Positions 43,335-52,496 are shown, counted from the stretch's first letter. The stretch is 64,000 nt of DNA from Dermacoccus abyssi (GCF_034541975.1 NZ_JAVYJM010000001.1), one strand, 5' to 3'. Notes: generated from the letters alone by a model not told the origin. Translations and numbers: made by a program.

Positions 43335-43709
43335 ATGTTCACGCGCTCCATGGAAGAAGTAGAAGCCGTCGAGTGGGGAAGTGGCACGAGCCACCGCCTC
43401 GTCACCGAGGGCGACAAGATGGGCTACGCGATCGCCCGCACCCTCGTGCGTGCAGGCACCGAGTCGAAGCTCGAGTACCGCAACCACCTCGAATCCTGTT
43501 ACTGCATCTCGGGTTCGGGCAACGTCGAGGACACGAACGGCAACGTCTACGAGATCACGCCGGGCACGGTCTACGTCCTCGACAACCACGACCCGCACTA
43601 CCTGCGGGCCTCCGAGCACGAGGACATGGAACTACTCAGCATCTTCAACCCGCCGATCACCGGCAACGAGAAGCACACGCTCAGCCCTGACGGGTTCAGC
43701 TCCTACTGA
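43335..43709 (+). CDS. ectC: L-ectoine synthase, stand-alone
   Basis: A 124-aa cupin from the ATG at 43335 with GAGGA upstream. Family features: MFTRSMEEVEAVEWGSGTSH, YRNHLESCYCISGSGNVED, ITPGTVYVLDNHDPHYLRA and LLSIFNPPITGNEKHT, which contain the iron-site residues (Glu in the HLES region, Tyr, His of NHDPHYLR) and substrate residues of EctC. It would cyclise N-gamma-acetyl-diaminobutyrate to ectoine. The usual partners ectA and ectB are absent here, and the flanking genes are unrelated, so it may salvage imported precursor, run in reverse or have partners elsewhere. Confidence 0.9.
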   Translation: MFTRSMEEVEAVEWGSGTSHRLVTEGDKMGYAIARTLVRAGTESKLEYRNHLESCYCISGSGNVEDTNGNVYEITPGTVYVLDNHDPHYLRASEHEDMELLSIFNPPITGNEKHTLSPDGFSSY

Positions 43710-43806
43710 TCGGAGCCAGCGGACGTCGGACTCGGCGTTCGCTGACGAGGGCGAGCACCTCACCGACGCGGAGCCGCGCGGGTGCGGTGCTCGTTCTCGT
43801 TCGGCG

Positions 43807-44238
43807 TCAGCGAACTTCCCAGGGCTCGACGTCGCCGGGCACGACGTCGAACAGCGGGTGCGGTTTTGGGCGCGCGGTGACGACGACCGCCTCGAACCAC
43901 TCCGGGTCGCGAGTCTCGACCTTCGCGCGCAGGTGCTGCCACTCGTAGTCGAGTTGGCCGGCGGTGACGCTCAGGCGGAGGCCCTCATCGGCGGGGCGTG
44001 ACACGCGGGAACGGTCGAACGAATAGCCGCGGGCATCGGCGTCGTCGGCGAGGGCGTGCAGGTAGGTCGCGATGGCGACGAGCGGGTCGTCGGTCGCCCG
44101 AAACCGTTGCAGCTGAGGGTGATGCGTGTATCCGCGCGTTCCGCCGGCGAGCACCTTCTGCGCGAGCAGCGCCTCGCGCCAACCGGCCACGAGCGCGCGA
44201 CGATCGAGCTGGGAGGGGTGCAGGCTCCACAGGCGCAC
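43807..44238 (-). CDS. Pyrimidine dimer DNA glycosylase/endonuclease V family
   Basis: A 143-aa protein from the GTG at 44238-44236. It opens MRLWSLHPSQLDRRALVAGW with REALLAQKVLAGGTRGYTHH following, the pattern of the Pyr_excise family that includes T4 endonuclease V-like proteins. DYEWQHLRAKVETRDPEWFE and FDVVPGDVEPWEVR close it. The family removes UV photoproducts or has lost this activity in some bacteria. It lies 40 bp downstream of corA on the same strand and may be co-transcribed. Confidence 0.83.
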   Translation of the reverse strand: MRLWSLHPSQLDRRALVAGWREALLAQKVLAGGTRGYTHHPQLQRFRATDDPLVAIATYLHALADDADARGYSFDRSRVSRPADEGLRLSVTAGQLDYEWQHLRAKVETRDPEWFEAVVVTARPKPHPLFDVVPGDVEPWEVR

Positions 44239-44278
44239 GGCTACTCCTGCCGCCAGGTGAGCCGCGGCGACGCGGGCG

Positions 44279-45448
44279 TCACAGCCAGTCCTTGCGCTTG
44301 AACATGAGCCACATGACGGTCGAAACGGTCGCCATGAGCAGCAGCGCGAACGGGTAGCCGAAGAACCAATGGAGTTCTGGCATCTTGTCGAAGTTCATGC
44401 CGTAGATGCCGGCGACGATCGTCGGTGCGAAGAGGATGGCGGCCCATGACGAGGCCTTCTTCACTTCGTCGGCCTGCGTGTTGGCCACCTCGGCGAGCCG
44501 CTTCATGTCGTCGTTCTGCACCTGCGCGACGAGGATCGCGTTGAGCTGCAGGATCTCCGAGAGCGATTGGCGGAAGCCGTCGGAACGTTCGATGACGCTC
44601 GTGACGTGGTCGTGGACGTCACGCATGAGCGCGATGATCTCGGGGTCGGTGCCGTACTGCTCTGCGCCGCGCTCGAGGCCGGCAAGCACGCGGTGCAGCG
44701 GCTTCACGGCGCGCTGCAGCTCCATGACCTCCTGCGAGAGCTCATAGATGCGGCGCGACACGTTGGGATCGGACTCGAAAACCTGCGTCTCGATCTCGTC
44801 GATGTCGTTCTCGAGCCCGGAGAGGACCGGCGCGTAACCGTCGACGACGAAGTCGAGCAGGCCGTAGAGAATCGCCTGCGGGCCGGCCGCGAGAAGGTGC
44901 CGGTTCTTCTCGAAGCGCTGACGCACGGCACCGAGCTCGGGCTGCGCGGTGTGGCGGACGGTGATGACGAAGTCGGGCCCGATGAAGGCGTGCACCTCGC
45001 CGAACTTCACGGTTTCCGACGCGTCGTCGTAGGTGGCGGGGCGCAGGACGACGAAGAGGGCGCCGCCGTAGCGTTCCGCCTTCGGCCGCTGGTGCGCGAC
45101 GATCGCGTCCTCGACGGCGAGAGGGTGCAGGTCGAAGATCTCCGCGACGGTCTGGACCTGGCGTGCGGTGGGGTGCGTCATGCCGATCCAGGCGACGGGG
45201 TTGCCGCGCCGGTCGGGCTTGCGCAGATGCTCGAAGGTCTCGCGGATCGAGGCCGGCTCCGCGAGCGTGTAGCCGTCGTCGTAGATGGTGCTCTGCACGA
45301 TCGTCGACTCAGGCGGACGCTCGTCCTCGTCACGTACGGGTTCGAAGGGCGTGTTGTCGCGTTCGGTGCGCAGGGGCGTGCCGGTCTGCTCCGTGCGCAG
45401 GACGGCGAGCGGCCCCGCGGTGATCGGCTTTCCTCGCCAAGTGGGCAT
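44279..45448 (-). CDS. corA: CorA-type magnesium/cobalt transport protein
   Basis: A 389-aa protein from the ATG at 45448-45446 (MPTWRGKPITAGPLAV). A large cytoplasmic domain with long helices (about 120-320) is followed by two C-terminal membrane helices, with the signature YGMNF at the end of the first one, IVAGIYGMNFDKMPELHW. The C-terminus FKRKDWL is basic, as required for CorA pentamers. It conducts Mg2+ inward. No M-box riboswitch was found upstream. It diverges from the 153-aa unknown gene. Confidence 0.93.
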   Translation of the reverse strand: MPTWRGKPITAGPLAVLRTEQTGTPLRTERDNTPFEPVRDEDERPPESTIVQSTIYDDGYTLAEPASIRETFEHLRKPDRRGNPVAWIGMTHPTARQVQTVAEIFDLHPLAVEDAIVAHQRPKAERYGGALFVVLRPATYDDASETVKFGEVHAFIGPDFVITVRHTAQPELGAVRQRFEKNRHLLAAGPQAILYGLLDFVVDGYAPVLSGLENDIDEIETQVFESDPNVSRRIYELSQEVMELQRAVKPLHRVLAGLERGAEQYGTDPEIIALMRDVHDHVTSVIERSDGFRQSLSEILQLNAILVAQVQNDDMKRLAEVANTQADEVKKASSWAAILFAPTIVAGIYGMNFDKMPELHWFFGYPFALLLMATVSTVMWLMFKRKDWL

Positions 45449-45562
45449 GAGGTGAATCGTAGTGCGCGCCCAACGTTCGAGTTCTCGGCGCTGCGCGTCG
45501 TCGGTGGCGCGGAAGGCGGGGTGGGTACCCTCGGCGCAATCGGAACTACGCGAGGAGTGGGT

Positions 45563-46024
45563 GTGGGTCAGGTCGTCGATTTCGTCGAGGTGTCGACCGA
45601 GGGGCTCGAGTCGTCGCCCGTCGCCGAGGCACTCGCGGGGCTGCGCGCCAACGAGGCGCGCTACTTCAACACGAAGTACAAGACGACGTTCGTCGTCGAG
45701 AAGGCCTCTGACGCAACAGAACTGCTGGAATGGGTGACGCGCATCCTCAAGGAGGAGCGCGACATCGTCATCGCGTCGCCCGCGCTCGAGGTGAGTGAGA
45801 ACGACGTCGACGGCATCACATGGGTGCACGTGTTCTACGAGTCGGGTCTGTCGATCAACGTGCTCTACACGCGTGAGGACGGCGGAAAGCGCGCCGTCGG
45901 GTTCAAGCTCAGCCAGGGCATGGAGGTGCCCGAGGAGCTCTCGAGCTTCAAGTTCGCGCGCCAGAAGTCGAAGCTGGCCGGCGAGATCCGCGGGTCGTAC
46001 TTCGTCATCAAGGGCGAGTACTGA
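45563..46024 (+). CDS. Unrecognised 153-aa conserved-looking protein
   Basis: I do not recognise this protein. The GTG at 45563 is chosen because GAGGAG lies five bases before it. The sequence is soluble and alternates helices and strands: VVDFVEVSTEGLESSPVAEA, YFNTKYKTTFVVEKASDATE, ILKEERDIVIASPALEVSE, ITWVHVFYESGLSINVLYT and a basic end SKLAGEIRGSYFVIKGEY. Codon use is like that of core genes and the frame is clean, so it is very likely real. It is followed by a long perfect palindrome and is divergent from corA. Confidence 0.72.
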   Translation: MGQVVDFVEVSTEGLESSPVAEALAGLRANEARYFNTKYKTTFVVEKASDATELLEWVTRILKEERDIVIASPALEVSENDVDGITWVHVFYESGLSINVLYTREDGGKRAVGFKLSQGMEVPEELSSFKFARQKSKLAGEIRGSYFVIKGEY

Positions 46025-46032
46025 TCCCAGCT

Positions 46033-46090
46033 GTCTACGTTTGCTGCGGTTGGTGACGTTCCGCCGTCACCAACCGCAGCAAACGTAGAC
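46033..46090. terminator. Perfect 25-bp inverted repeat after the 153-aa gene
   Basis: GTCTACGTTTGCTGCGGTTG and the next five bases have an exact complement after an 8-base loop (GTTCCGCC), ending at 46090. It is much longer than other terminators here and could be an extragenic palindrome; it marks the left side of the second inserted block. Confidence 0.75.
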
Positions 46091-46148
46091 ACTCACCGCA
46101 CGTCAGTGCTTCGTCTTGCCTCCGCTCGAGAGGACGAACTGCTGCTGG

Positions 46149-46439
46149 GGCGTGTCCGACAAGGCCGCACGGGCCCGAGAGGTCGTCGCCCTCGGCGCCG
46201 TCTTCGTGGAGATGCACGCCGGCCACGATGAGCAGGCGGAGGACGGCTACAGCCTCGACGCCCTGCTCGCCGCCGGCGCGGCCGCCGGAGTTTCGTTCTC
46301 CGTCGCCGGCGGCGTCAGCGCGGACTCCGTCGAGGCCGTCCAGCGGGCGGGAGCAGACGTGGCCGTCGCGGGCAGCGCCATCTACGGCGCATCGGACGTC
46401 GCCGGCGCTGCCGCCGCCATCCGCTCCGCCATCAGGTGA
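46149..46439 (+). pseudogene. 3-hexulose-6-phosphate synthase, C-terminal fragment
   Basis: About 96 residues from GVSDKAARAREVVALGAVFV through MHAGHDEQAEDGYSLDALL to VAGGVSADSVEAVQRAGADV and a proper end. These match the second half of HPS, the formaldehyde-fixing aldolase of the RuMP pathway (orotidine decarboxylase-like barrel, phosphate site VAGGVSADS). The catalytic first half is missing, and the frame upstream of 46149 has no relation, so the fragment is inactive. It is adjacent to formaldehyde dehydrogenase, suggesting the block once held an assimilation-detoxification set. Confidence 0.75.
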
Positions 46440-46973
46440 CCACCGCCCACCGCATCCCGTGGTGAGGGGCAGGTGACGGCACGCCCGGACCCTTTCCCCT
46501 CCCACCGGGTGCGGTGGACGCAGAAGCGCTCGATCCGCGTCATGGCGATCGTGACGTGCCGGGCGGCGCCGCGGCGCATCCCAACGGCCCCGCCGTGGGC
46601 GATGTCGCTGCGGTCCCCTCGGACCTTCTCCGCGCCGGACCCGTGGTGGAGCGGCGCTCGTCCGCGTGACACCCCCGCTGGAGCTGCCCGCCAGGACCGG
46701 CGCCGGTGACACCGGTCCCTCCGCGACGTGCGCGAGCCGACGGCCCTGGCACCAGTGATCGTCCACCCTCGCCCCGCGATGCGATCCGAATCGGGGGGTG
46801 AGGGGCGTCAGGAGCGTTGCAGCGACCTGCCCCCGTCTCCCCCGATCACACCCCCTACGCACTCGTCACCGCCGCTGAAGCTCCGGCATGCTGGCCCCAC
46901 CGGCGCCAGGCCCGCCCCGGGCATCGTCCAGGACGGGATCGGCGAAGGATCCGTGCACAGAGCCGGCCCGGGA
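46440..46973. other. Gene-free gap between hps fragment and fdhA
   Basis: In 534 bases I recognise no gene on either strand; the open frames are basic and low-complexity. Its location between a truncated gene and the fdhA end suggests decayed sequence. Confidence 0.35.
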
Positions 46974-48167
46974 TCAGGCGGGGATCATGCCGTGGGGATC
47001 GATGATGAACTTCTCCGAGACACCGGTATCGAACTTCGCGTAGGCGTCGGGGGCCTCGTCGAGGCTGATGACCTTGGTGTTGAGCATGTCGCTGAGGTAG
47101 GGCATGCGGTCCCACAGGATCGACATCATCAGCTCACGGTTGTAGTGCATGATCGGGGCCTGGCCGCCGGAGATCCGAGGCGACTTGATCCACGCCTTGC
47201 CGAAGTCGAGCGGGTAGGTGCCCTCCTGCTCGGCCTTGGACGAGGCCAGCGGGTCGGGGCCGTAGACGCCGACGATGCCGGTGGCACCGCCTGCGCGGGT
47301 GGCGTCCATGACCTGGTTGATGGCGTGTGCGGGGCTCATGTCCTTGGCCTCACTGCCGATCCCGTGGGCTTCGTTGCCGACGTAGTCGACGGCGCAGTCC
47401 ACCATGGGTTCGCCGAGGATAGCCTCGATCTGATCGGTCAGCGGCACGTCCTGGTTGAGGTCGATGGTCTCGCAGCCGTTGTTCTTCATCAGGTCCAGCC
47501 GGTCCTGGTGGTAGTCACCGACGATGATGCAGGAAGCGCCCAGGAGGCGGGCTGCTGCGGCGCCACAGCGTCCCACAGGTCCGGCGCCGGCGATGTAGAC
47601 GGTCGAGCCGGGCTTCGCCCCGGCCTCCATGAGGCCGTGGAACGCGGTGGGCAGGATGTCCGAGAGCAGGGCGAGGTCACGGATCTTCTCCATGGCCTGG
47701 TCCTTGTCCGGGAAGCGGAGCAGCTGGAAGTCGGCGTAGGGGACGAACAGGTACTCCGCCTGCCCACCCTGGAAGTCGCCCAGGTTGAACCCGTAGGCGC
47801 CGCAGGACACGTCGGGGTTCACGGTCTCGCACACCTCGGTGTGGCGGGCACGACAGTTGCGGCATCGGCCGCAGGCGACGTTGAAGGGAACCGAGACCAG
47901 GTCGCCTTCGGAGAGGAATTCGACGTCGGAGCCGATCTCAACGACCTCGCCGGTCATCTCGTGCCCCATCACCATGCCCTGGGGTACGGGGAAGGAACCG
48001 CGGTAGATGTGCAGGTCGGAGCCGCAGATGTTGGTGGCGACGATCTTGAGGATGACGCCGTGCGGGGCGCTCCTCCCGTTCGGCATCTCGAGCTTCGGGA
48101 AGTCGAGGGTCTCGACGCGCATGTCCTTGACGTTCTGGAACACGACGGCGCGGTTGCTGCTTGCCAT
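46974..48167 (-). CDS. fdhA: Glutathione-independent formaldehyde dehydrogenase
   Basis: A 397-aa zinc dehydrogenase from the ATG at 48167-48165. Catalytic zinc region NICGSDLHIYRG and MGHEMTGEV; structural zinc cysteines in CGRCRNCRARHTEVC; cofactor turn YIAGAGPVGRCGAAAARLLG. The length and DISGGQAPIMHYNRELM-type end (here RISGGQAPIMHYNRELMMSI) follow the Pseudomonas putida FdhA group, which keeps NAD bound and oxidises or dismutates formaldehyde without glutathione. It is divergent from the UvrA paralogue across about 225 bp. Confidence 0.9.
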   Translation of the reverse strand: MASSNRAVVFQNVKDMRVETLDFPKLEMPNGRSAPHGVILKIVATNICGSDLHIYRGSFPVPQGMVMGHEMTGEVVEIGSDVEFLSEGDLVSVPFNVACGRCRNCRARHTEVCETVNPDVSCGAYGFNLGDFQGGQAEYLFVPYADFQLLRFPDKDQAMEKIRDLALLSDILPTAFHGLMEAGAKPGSTVYIAGAGPVGRCGAAAARLLGASCIIVGDYHQDRLDLMKNNGCETIDLNQDVPLTDQIEAILGEPMVDCAVDYVGNEAHGIGSEAKDMSPAHAINQVMDATRAGGATGIVGVYGPDPLASSKAEQEGTYPLDFGKAWIKSPRISGGQAPIMHYNRELMMSILWDRMPYLSDMLNTKVISLDEAPDAYAKFDTGVSEKFIIDPHGMIPA

Positions 48168-48392
48168 AACGTTCTCCTCCAGTTGGGGATGGCCCGGTCG
48201 CGGAAGTGCCACGGTCATTTGGATGCCCGTCGTCCGCGACCTCGGCCCGTTTCGAGCATAGGGCAGACGGAGCCCCGTGCTCCACCCTGGCGCCTGCCCC
48301 CGCTGCGGCGACAGGCGCCACGGGCAGGTGGGCCGTGGAGGACGGGGCCGTGCTCCGACCGATGGGTGGAACGCGTTGCTAGTGTCGCCGGC

Positions 48393-51071
48393 ATGGTCGA
48401 AGCACGCAGGTCCTCGTCGTCGGACTCCTCACCCGTTCAGCCCGACGTGCTGGTGCTCGGCGCACGCGAGCACAACCTCCAGGACATCGACCTCACGGTG
48501 CCCCGCGACGCTCTGGTGGTGTTCACCGGGGTCTCCGGCTCGGGGAAGTCGTCTCTGGCGTTCGGAACCCTGTTCGCGGAGTCCCAGCGCCGTTATCTCG
48601 AGTCCGTCGCCCCCTACGCCCGTCGCCTCATCGACCAGGCAGGCGTCCCGGACGTCGATTCCATCACGGGCATGCCGCCGGCCGTCGCTCTTCAGCAGCA
48701 GCGCGGGGGCCGCAGCGCGCGGTCCTCAGTAGGCAGCATCACCACGCTCTCGTCACTGGTGCGCATGCTCTACTCCCGGGCCGGCCACTACCCCGATGAC
48801 CAGCCGATGCTCTACGCCGAGGACTTCTCCGCCAACACCGTGCAGGGCGCATGCCCGGAGTGCCACGGCATCGGCCGGGTGTACGAGGTCACCGAGGACA
48901 CGATGGTGCCGGACCCCTCACTGACGATCCGCGAGCGGGCCATCGCCTCCTGGCCGACGGCCTGGCACGGTCATCAGCTGCGCGATGTGCTCGTCGCGCT
49001 CGGCTACGACGTCGATGTGCCCTGGAAGGACCTGCCGAAGGAGGATCGGGACTGGATCCTCTACACGGACGAGACGCCGTACGTCCCGGTCCACTCGCGG
49101 CTCACGCTCTCCGAGGCGCAGGCCGCGACCGCGGCAGGCGTGGAACCGAGCTACTCGGGCACCTTCGTCGGAGCTCGTCGGTACGTCCTGGACACGTTCG
49201 CGAACACCAAGAGCGGATCGATGAAACGGCGCGTGGCGCAGTTCCTCACGGTTGCTCCCTGCCCTGCCTGCCATGGGAAGCGGCTGAAGCCGGAGGCCCT
49301 GTCCGTGACGTTCGACGGCCTCGACATCGCCGATCTCTCCGCTCTGCCCCTCGCGGAGCTCTCGACGCTGATCGACCGGGCGGTCGAACGGGCCACCAGC
49401 GCTCTCGACAGGGCCGATTCGGCGGGCAGCACCGGTGGCCGGGCTGCCCGACGCGACGCCGGGCAGCGGGCCGACTCCGCGGGATCAGCGCCCGCGGCCG
49501 CCGACGGCGTGATCCCGGCGCCTGACCGCTCGGTCGAGAAGCTGGCAGCGACAGCGCGATTGGGCGCGGAACTCGTCAACAGACTGCGGCCGATCATCGA
49601 TCTCGGTCTGGGGTACCTGTCCTTGGACCGCACCACACCCACGCTCTCCGGCGGGGAGCTGCAGCGACTGCGACTCGCGACCCAGCTGACCTCCGAGCTG
49701 TTCGGTGTGGTCTATGTGCTCGATGAGCCGTCCGCTGGGCTTCATCCGCAGGACGTCAGCGCGCTGCTCGGCATCCTCGACGGGCTCAAGCGCCGGGGCA
49801 ACAGCCTTTTCGTGGTGGAGCATTCGGTGGACGTGATGCGGCACGCCGACTGGCTGGTCGACATCGGGCCCGGCGCGGGTGAGCGCGGCGGCCGCGTCGT
49901 CTACAGCGGGCCCTACGAAGGGCTCGCCGAGGTGGAGGAGTCCGTCACCCGCGGATACGTCTTCGGGGGCAGCGGCCTGCCCCACCGGACGCCTCGCGAG
50001 CCGCAGGGATGGCTGAAGCTCGAGCACGTCACGCGCAACAACCTGCGCGACGTGTCGATCTCCTTCCCGCTCGGGGTGTTCACCGCCGTCACCGGAGTGT
50101 CGGGATCAGGCAAGTCCAGCCTGGTCAGCCAGGCCCTCCCCGCGCTGCTCGACGAACGGCAGGGACGAGCTGACCAGGCGGAGGACGCTGACGCCGCCGA
50201 AGGGGACGAGCTCCTGCTGTCGGACGAGCCCGACGAGCTCGAGGGAGAGATCCGCGGCGACGTCGACGGGGTGCGCCGCGTCGTGAGCATCGACCAGAAG
50301 CCCATCGGGCGCACCCCGCGCTCGAACGTCGCCACCTATACGGGCCTGTTCGACCACGTGCGGCGGAGGTTCGCGGAGACGCCCGAGGCTCGCGCTCGCG
50401 GGTACAAAGCGGGCACGTTCTCCTTCAACGTCACCGGCGGTCGCTGCCCGACCTGCAAGGGCGAGGGATCCGTCATGGTGGAGCTGCTCTTCCTCCCCTC
50501 GGTCTACACCGAGTGCCCCGACTGCCACGGCACCCGCTACCAGTCCAGCACGTTGGAGATCGCCTGGCGCGGCCGCAACATCGCGGAGATCCTCGCCATG
50601 AGCGTCGAGGAGGCCCACGACTTCTTCCACGGCGAGTTCGACATCATGCGGTCGCTCGCGGCGCTGGTCGACGTCGGCCTCGGGTATCTCCGTCTCGGAC
50701 AGCCGGCCACCGAGTTGTCCGGAGGTGAGGCGCAGCGGGTGAAGCTCGCCTCCGAGCTCCAACGATCCCAGCGCGGGGACACCCTCTACGTCCTCGACGA
50801 GCCGACGTCCGGGCTGCACAGCGCCGATTCCGATCGGCTCGTGACCCACCTACAGGCCCTCGTCGACGCCGGCAACACCGTCGTCGCGGTCGAGCTCGAC
50901 ATGCGCATCGTCGCCGTGGCGGACCACGTCATCGACCTCGGGCCCGGGGCGGGGGACGATGGCGGCACGGTGGTCGCCTCAGGCACGCCCGCGCAGGTCG
51001 CCTCGTCCGGAGCCGGTGCGTCGGCACCGTACCTTGAGGCCGCGCTCCGGGAGGCCGCCTCCCGGACGTGA
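48393..51071 (+). CDS. UvrA-like excinuclease ATPase, stand-alone paralogue
   Basis: An 892-aa protein from the ATG at 48393; the long open frame upstream is non-homologous. Two ABC units: first Walker A TGVSGSGKSSLAFGTL, second TGVSGSGKSSLVSQAL, each with LSGGE signatures (LSGGELQRLRLA; LSGGEAQRVKLA). Zinc-finger cysteines are present in CPECHG, CPACHG, CPTCKG and CPDCHG. It is shorter than canonical UvrA (about 950-1000 aa), and the insertion domain used to bind UvrB is not evident, as in drug-resistance or damage-tolerance UvrA2/DrrC types. An Ala/Gly/Asp-rich loop spans about 345-375. Confidence 0.85.
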   Translation: MVEARRSSSSDSSPVQPDVLVLGAREHNLQDIDLTVPRDALVVFTGVSGSGKSSLAFGTLFAESQRRYLESVAPYARRLIDQAGVPDVDSITGMPPAVALQQQRGGRSARSSVGSITTLSSLVRMLYSRAGHYPDDQPMLYAEDFSANTVQGACPECHGIGRVYEVTEDTMVPDPSLTIRERAIASWPTAWHGHQLRDVLVALGYDVDVPWKDLPKEDRDWILYTDETPYVPVHSRLTLSEAQAATAAGVEPSYSGTFVGARRYVLDTFANTKSGSMKRRVAQFLTVAPCPACHGKRLKPEALSVTFDGLDIADLSALPLAELSTLIDRAVERATSALDRADSAGSTGGRAARRDAGQRADSAGSAPAAADGVIPAPDRSVEKLAATARLGAELVNRLRPIIDLGLGYLSLDRTTPTLSGGELQRLRLATQLTSELFGVVYVLDEPSAGLHPQDVSALLGILDGLKRRGNSLFVVEHSVDVMRHADWLVDIGPGAGERGGRVVYSGPYEGLAEVEESVTRGYVFGGSGLPHRTPREPQGWLKLEHVTRNNLRDVSISFPLGVFTAVTGVSGSGKSSLVSQALPALLDERQGRADQAEDADAAEGDELLLSDEPDELEGEIRGDVDGVRRVVSIDQKPIGRTPRSNVATYTGLFDHVRRRFAETPEARARGYKAGTFSFNVTGGRCPTCKGEGSVMVELLFLPSVYTECPDCHGTRYQSSTLEIAWRGRNIAEILAMSVEEAHDFFHGEFDIMRSLAALVDVGLGYLRLGQPATELSGGEAQRVKLASELQRSQRGDTLYVLDEPTSGLHSADSDRLVTHLQALVDAGNTVVAVELDMRIVAVADHVIDLGPGAGDDGGTVVASGTPAQVASSGAGASAPYLEAALREAASRT

Positions 51072-51554
51072 GCGTCGGACGGCTGCGACGGGGTCGATGA
51101 CCTCGTCGCAGGGAGCGCATCGGACGAACAGGCTGCGTCGCCTGATCGGCGACCCTCGAACGACGCTGAACGGACGTCCTGCGGCGTCGTCGACGTCCTC
51201 GTGCCCCGACGTCCCGGCGTCCCGGCGTCCCGGATGGGATGGCCACGGGCGCCCCGTCGCTGACGTACGAGGTCTACACTGGCTGACGGGCCAGACGCTC
51301 GCATTCGGCCAGGCCCCGGTGAAGAAGCCCTACCGTCGATGGCGAAACGTCAGCGACGACCTCCGGGACGAAGGTTCTTCTCCGTCCCCCATCACCCGGC
51401 CCGAGAATCGGCAGCCACCACCTGTCGGTACCTCGATGAGCGCAACGACGACTGCACCCGAGTCGTCCTGCACCCGAACCACGCCGCCCGGTACGGACGG
51501 CGTGCGGCTCGCCCCCACGGGCGAGCCGTCATCTCTCGCAGAACGGAGCAGAAC
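51072..51554. other. Gap with tandem 8-mers and a hairpin
   Basis: No gene is supported in 483 bases. Three tandem GTCCCGGC units lie at 51211-51233. A perfect 10-bp hairpin, CGGCTCGCCC loop CCAC GGGCGAGCCG, lies at 51505-51528 just before the PfpI gene and may terminate upstream transcription. Confidence 0.45.
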
Positions 51555-52103
51555 ATGGCAGACGAATTGCATGGCAAGCGGATCGCGATCCTGGCCGCAG
51601 ACGGCGTCGAGCGCGTGGAGCTCGAGCAGCCGCGACAGGCGCTTCAGGACGCCGGGGCCACGACCGTGCTGCTCTCGCTGCACGATGGCGAGATCAAGGC
51701 CCGCGAGAACGACCTGGACGAGGCCGGAACGTTCTCGGTCGACGCCCTGGTGAAGTCCGCCTCGGCCGACGAGTACGACGCCCTGCTGCTTCCCGGCGGC
51801 ACGGTCAACCCCGATCAGCTGCGCGTGGACGCCGACGCCGTCGGATTCGTGCGCGACATCATGGTCGCCGTCAAGCCGGTCGCCGCGATCTGCCACGGAC
51901 CGTGGACGCTGGTCGAGGCCGGTGTCGCGAAGGGTCGGACGCTGACCTCGTACCCGAGCATCCGCACCGACCTGCGCAATGCCGGAGCGAACGTCGTCGA
52001 CGAAGAGGTGGCGCGCGACGGGAACCTGATCACCAGCCGCTCGCCCGAGGATCTCCCGGCCTTCAACGCCGCGATGGTCGAGCTGTTCAGCCAGGAGAAG
52101 TGA
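51555..52103 (+). CDS. PfpI/DJ-1-family protein (YhbO-like)
   Basis: A 182-aa protein from the ATG at 51555. It has the nucleophile elbow AAICHGPWTLVEAG (Cys113, His114), a glutamate in the first strand loop GVERVELEQPRQAL, and LLLPGGTVNPDQLR, all as in the PfpI/YhbO group of small stress proteins with proposed deglycase or glyoxalase activity. It is followed after 7 bp by the monooxygenase gene, so the two are co-transcribed. Like the DJ-1 protein at 30766, it lies in an accessory block rich in carbonyl-stress enzymes. Confidence 0.9.
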   Translation: MADELHGKRIAILAADGVERVELEQPRQALQDAGATTVLLSLHDGEIKARENDLDEAGTFSVDALVKSASADEYDALLLPGGTVNPDQLRVDADAVGFVRDIMVAVKPVAAICHGPWTLVEAGVAKGRTLTSYPSIRTDLRNAGANVVDEEVARDGNLITSRSPEDLPAFNAAMVELFSQEK

Positions 52104-52110
52104 GGAAAAC

Positions 52111-52422
52111 ATGGTCAACGTTGCATTGTCGGTCGTCGTTCACGCCAAGCCGGGGAAGGAGCAGGACGTCGCGGACTTCCTCCGCAGCGCCCGCCCCATC
52201 GTCGAGCAGGAGGAGGGGACGCAGGCCTGGTTCGCCCTGCAGTTCGACGCATCGACCTTCGGGATCTTCGACGTGTTCCCCGACGACGAGGCCCGCCAGA
52301 CCCACCTCTCGGGTGGCGTCGGTCAGGCACTCGCTGCGCAGGGAGCTGATCTGTTCAGCACCGAGCCGAGCATCCAGAACGTCGACGTGATCGCGTACAA
52401 GCTGCCCGGCGAGACCGCCTAG
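52111..52422 (+). CDS. Antibiotic-biosynthesis-monooxygenase-type (ABM) small protein
   Basis: A 103-aa dimeric alpha/beta-barrel type protein, MVNVALSVVVHAKPGKEQDV then ARPIVEQEEGTQAWFALQFD and FGIFDVFPDDEARQTHLSGG, which is the ABM (YgiN-like) pattern. Such proteins act on quinones or small aromatics or are simply stress-associated. It lies 7 bp behind the PfpI gene, with GAGGAAAAC as the ribosome site, and is followed by a hairpin, so the pair forms a complete small operon. Confidence 0.8.
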   Translation: MVNVALSVVVHAKPGKEQDVADFLRSARPIVEQEEGTQAWFALQFDASTFGIFDVFPDDEARQTHLSGGVGQALAAQGADLFSTEPSIQNVDVIAYKLPGETA

Positions 52423-52458
52423 AGCATCAGCGTCGATTGACATCGGGGTGCGGCCCCG

Positions 52459-52496
52459 ATCGGCTCCACAGCCGCGGCCACGGCTGTGGAGCCGAT
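52459..52496 (+). terminator. Terminator of the PfpI-ABM pair
   Basis: ATCGGCTCCACAGCCG, six-base loop, and CGGCTGTGGAGCCGAT; a perfect 16-bp stem. Confidence 0.85.
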
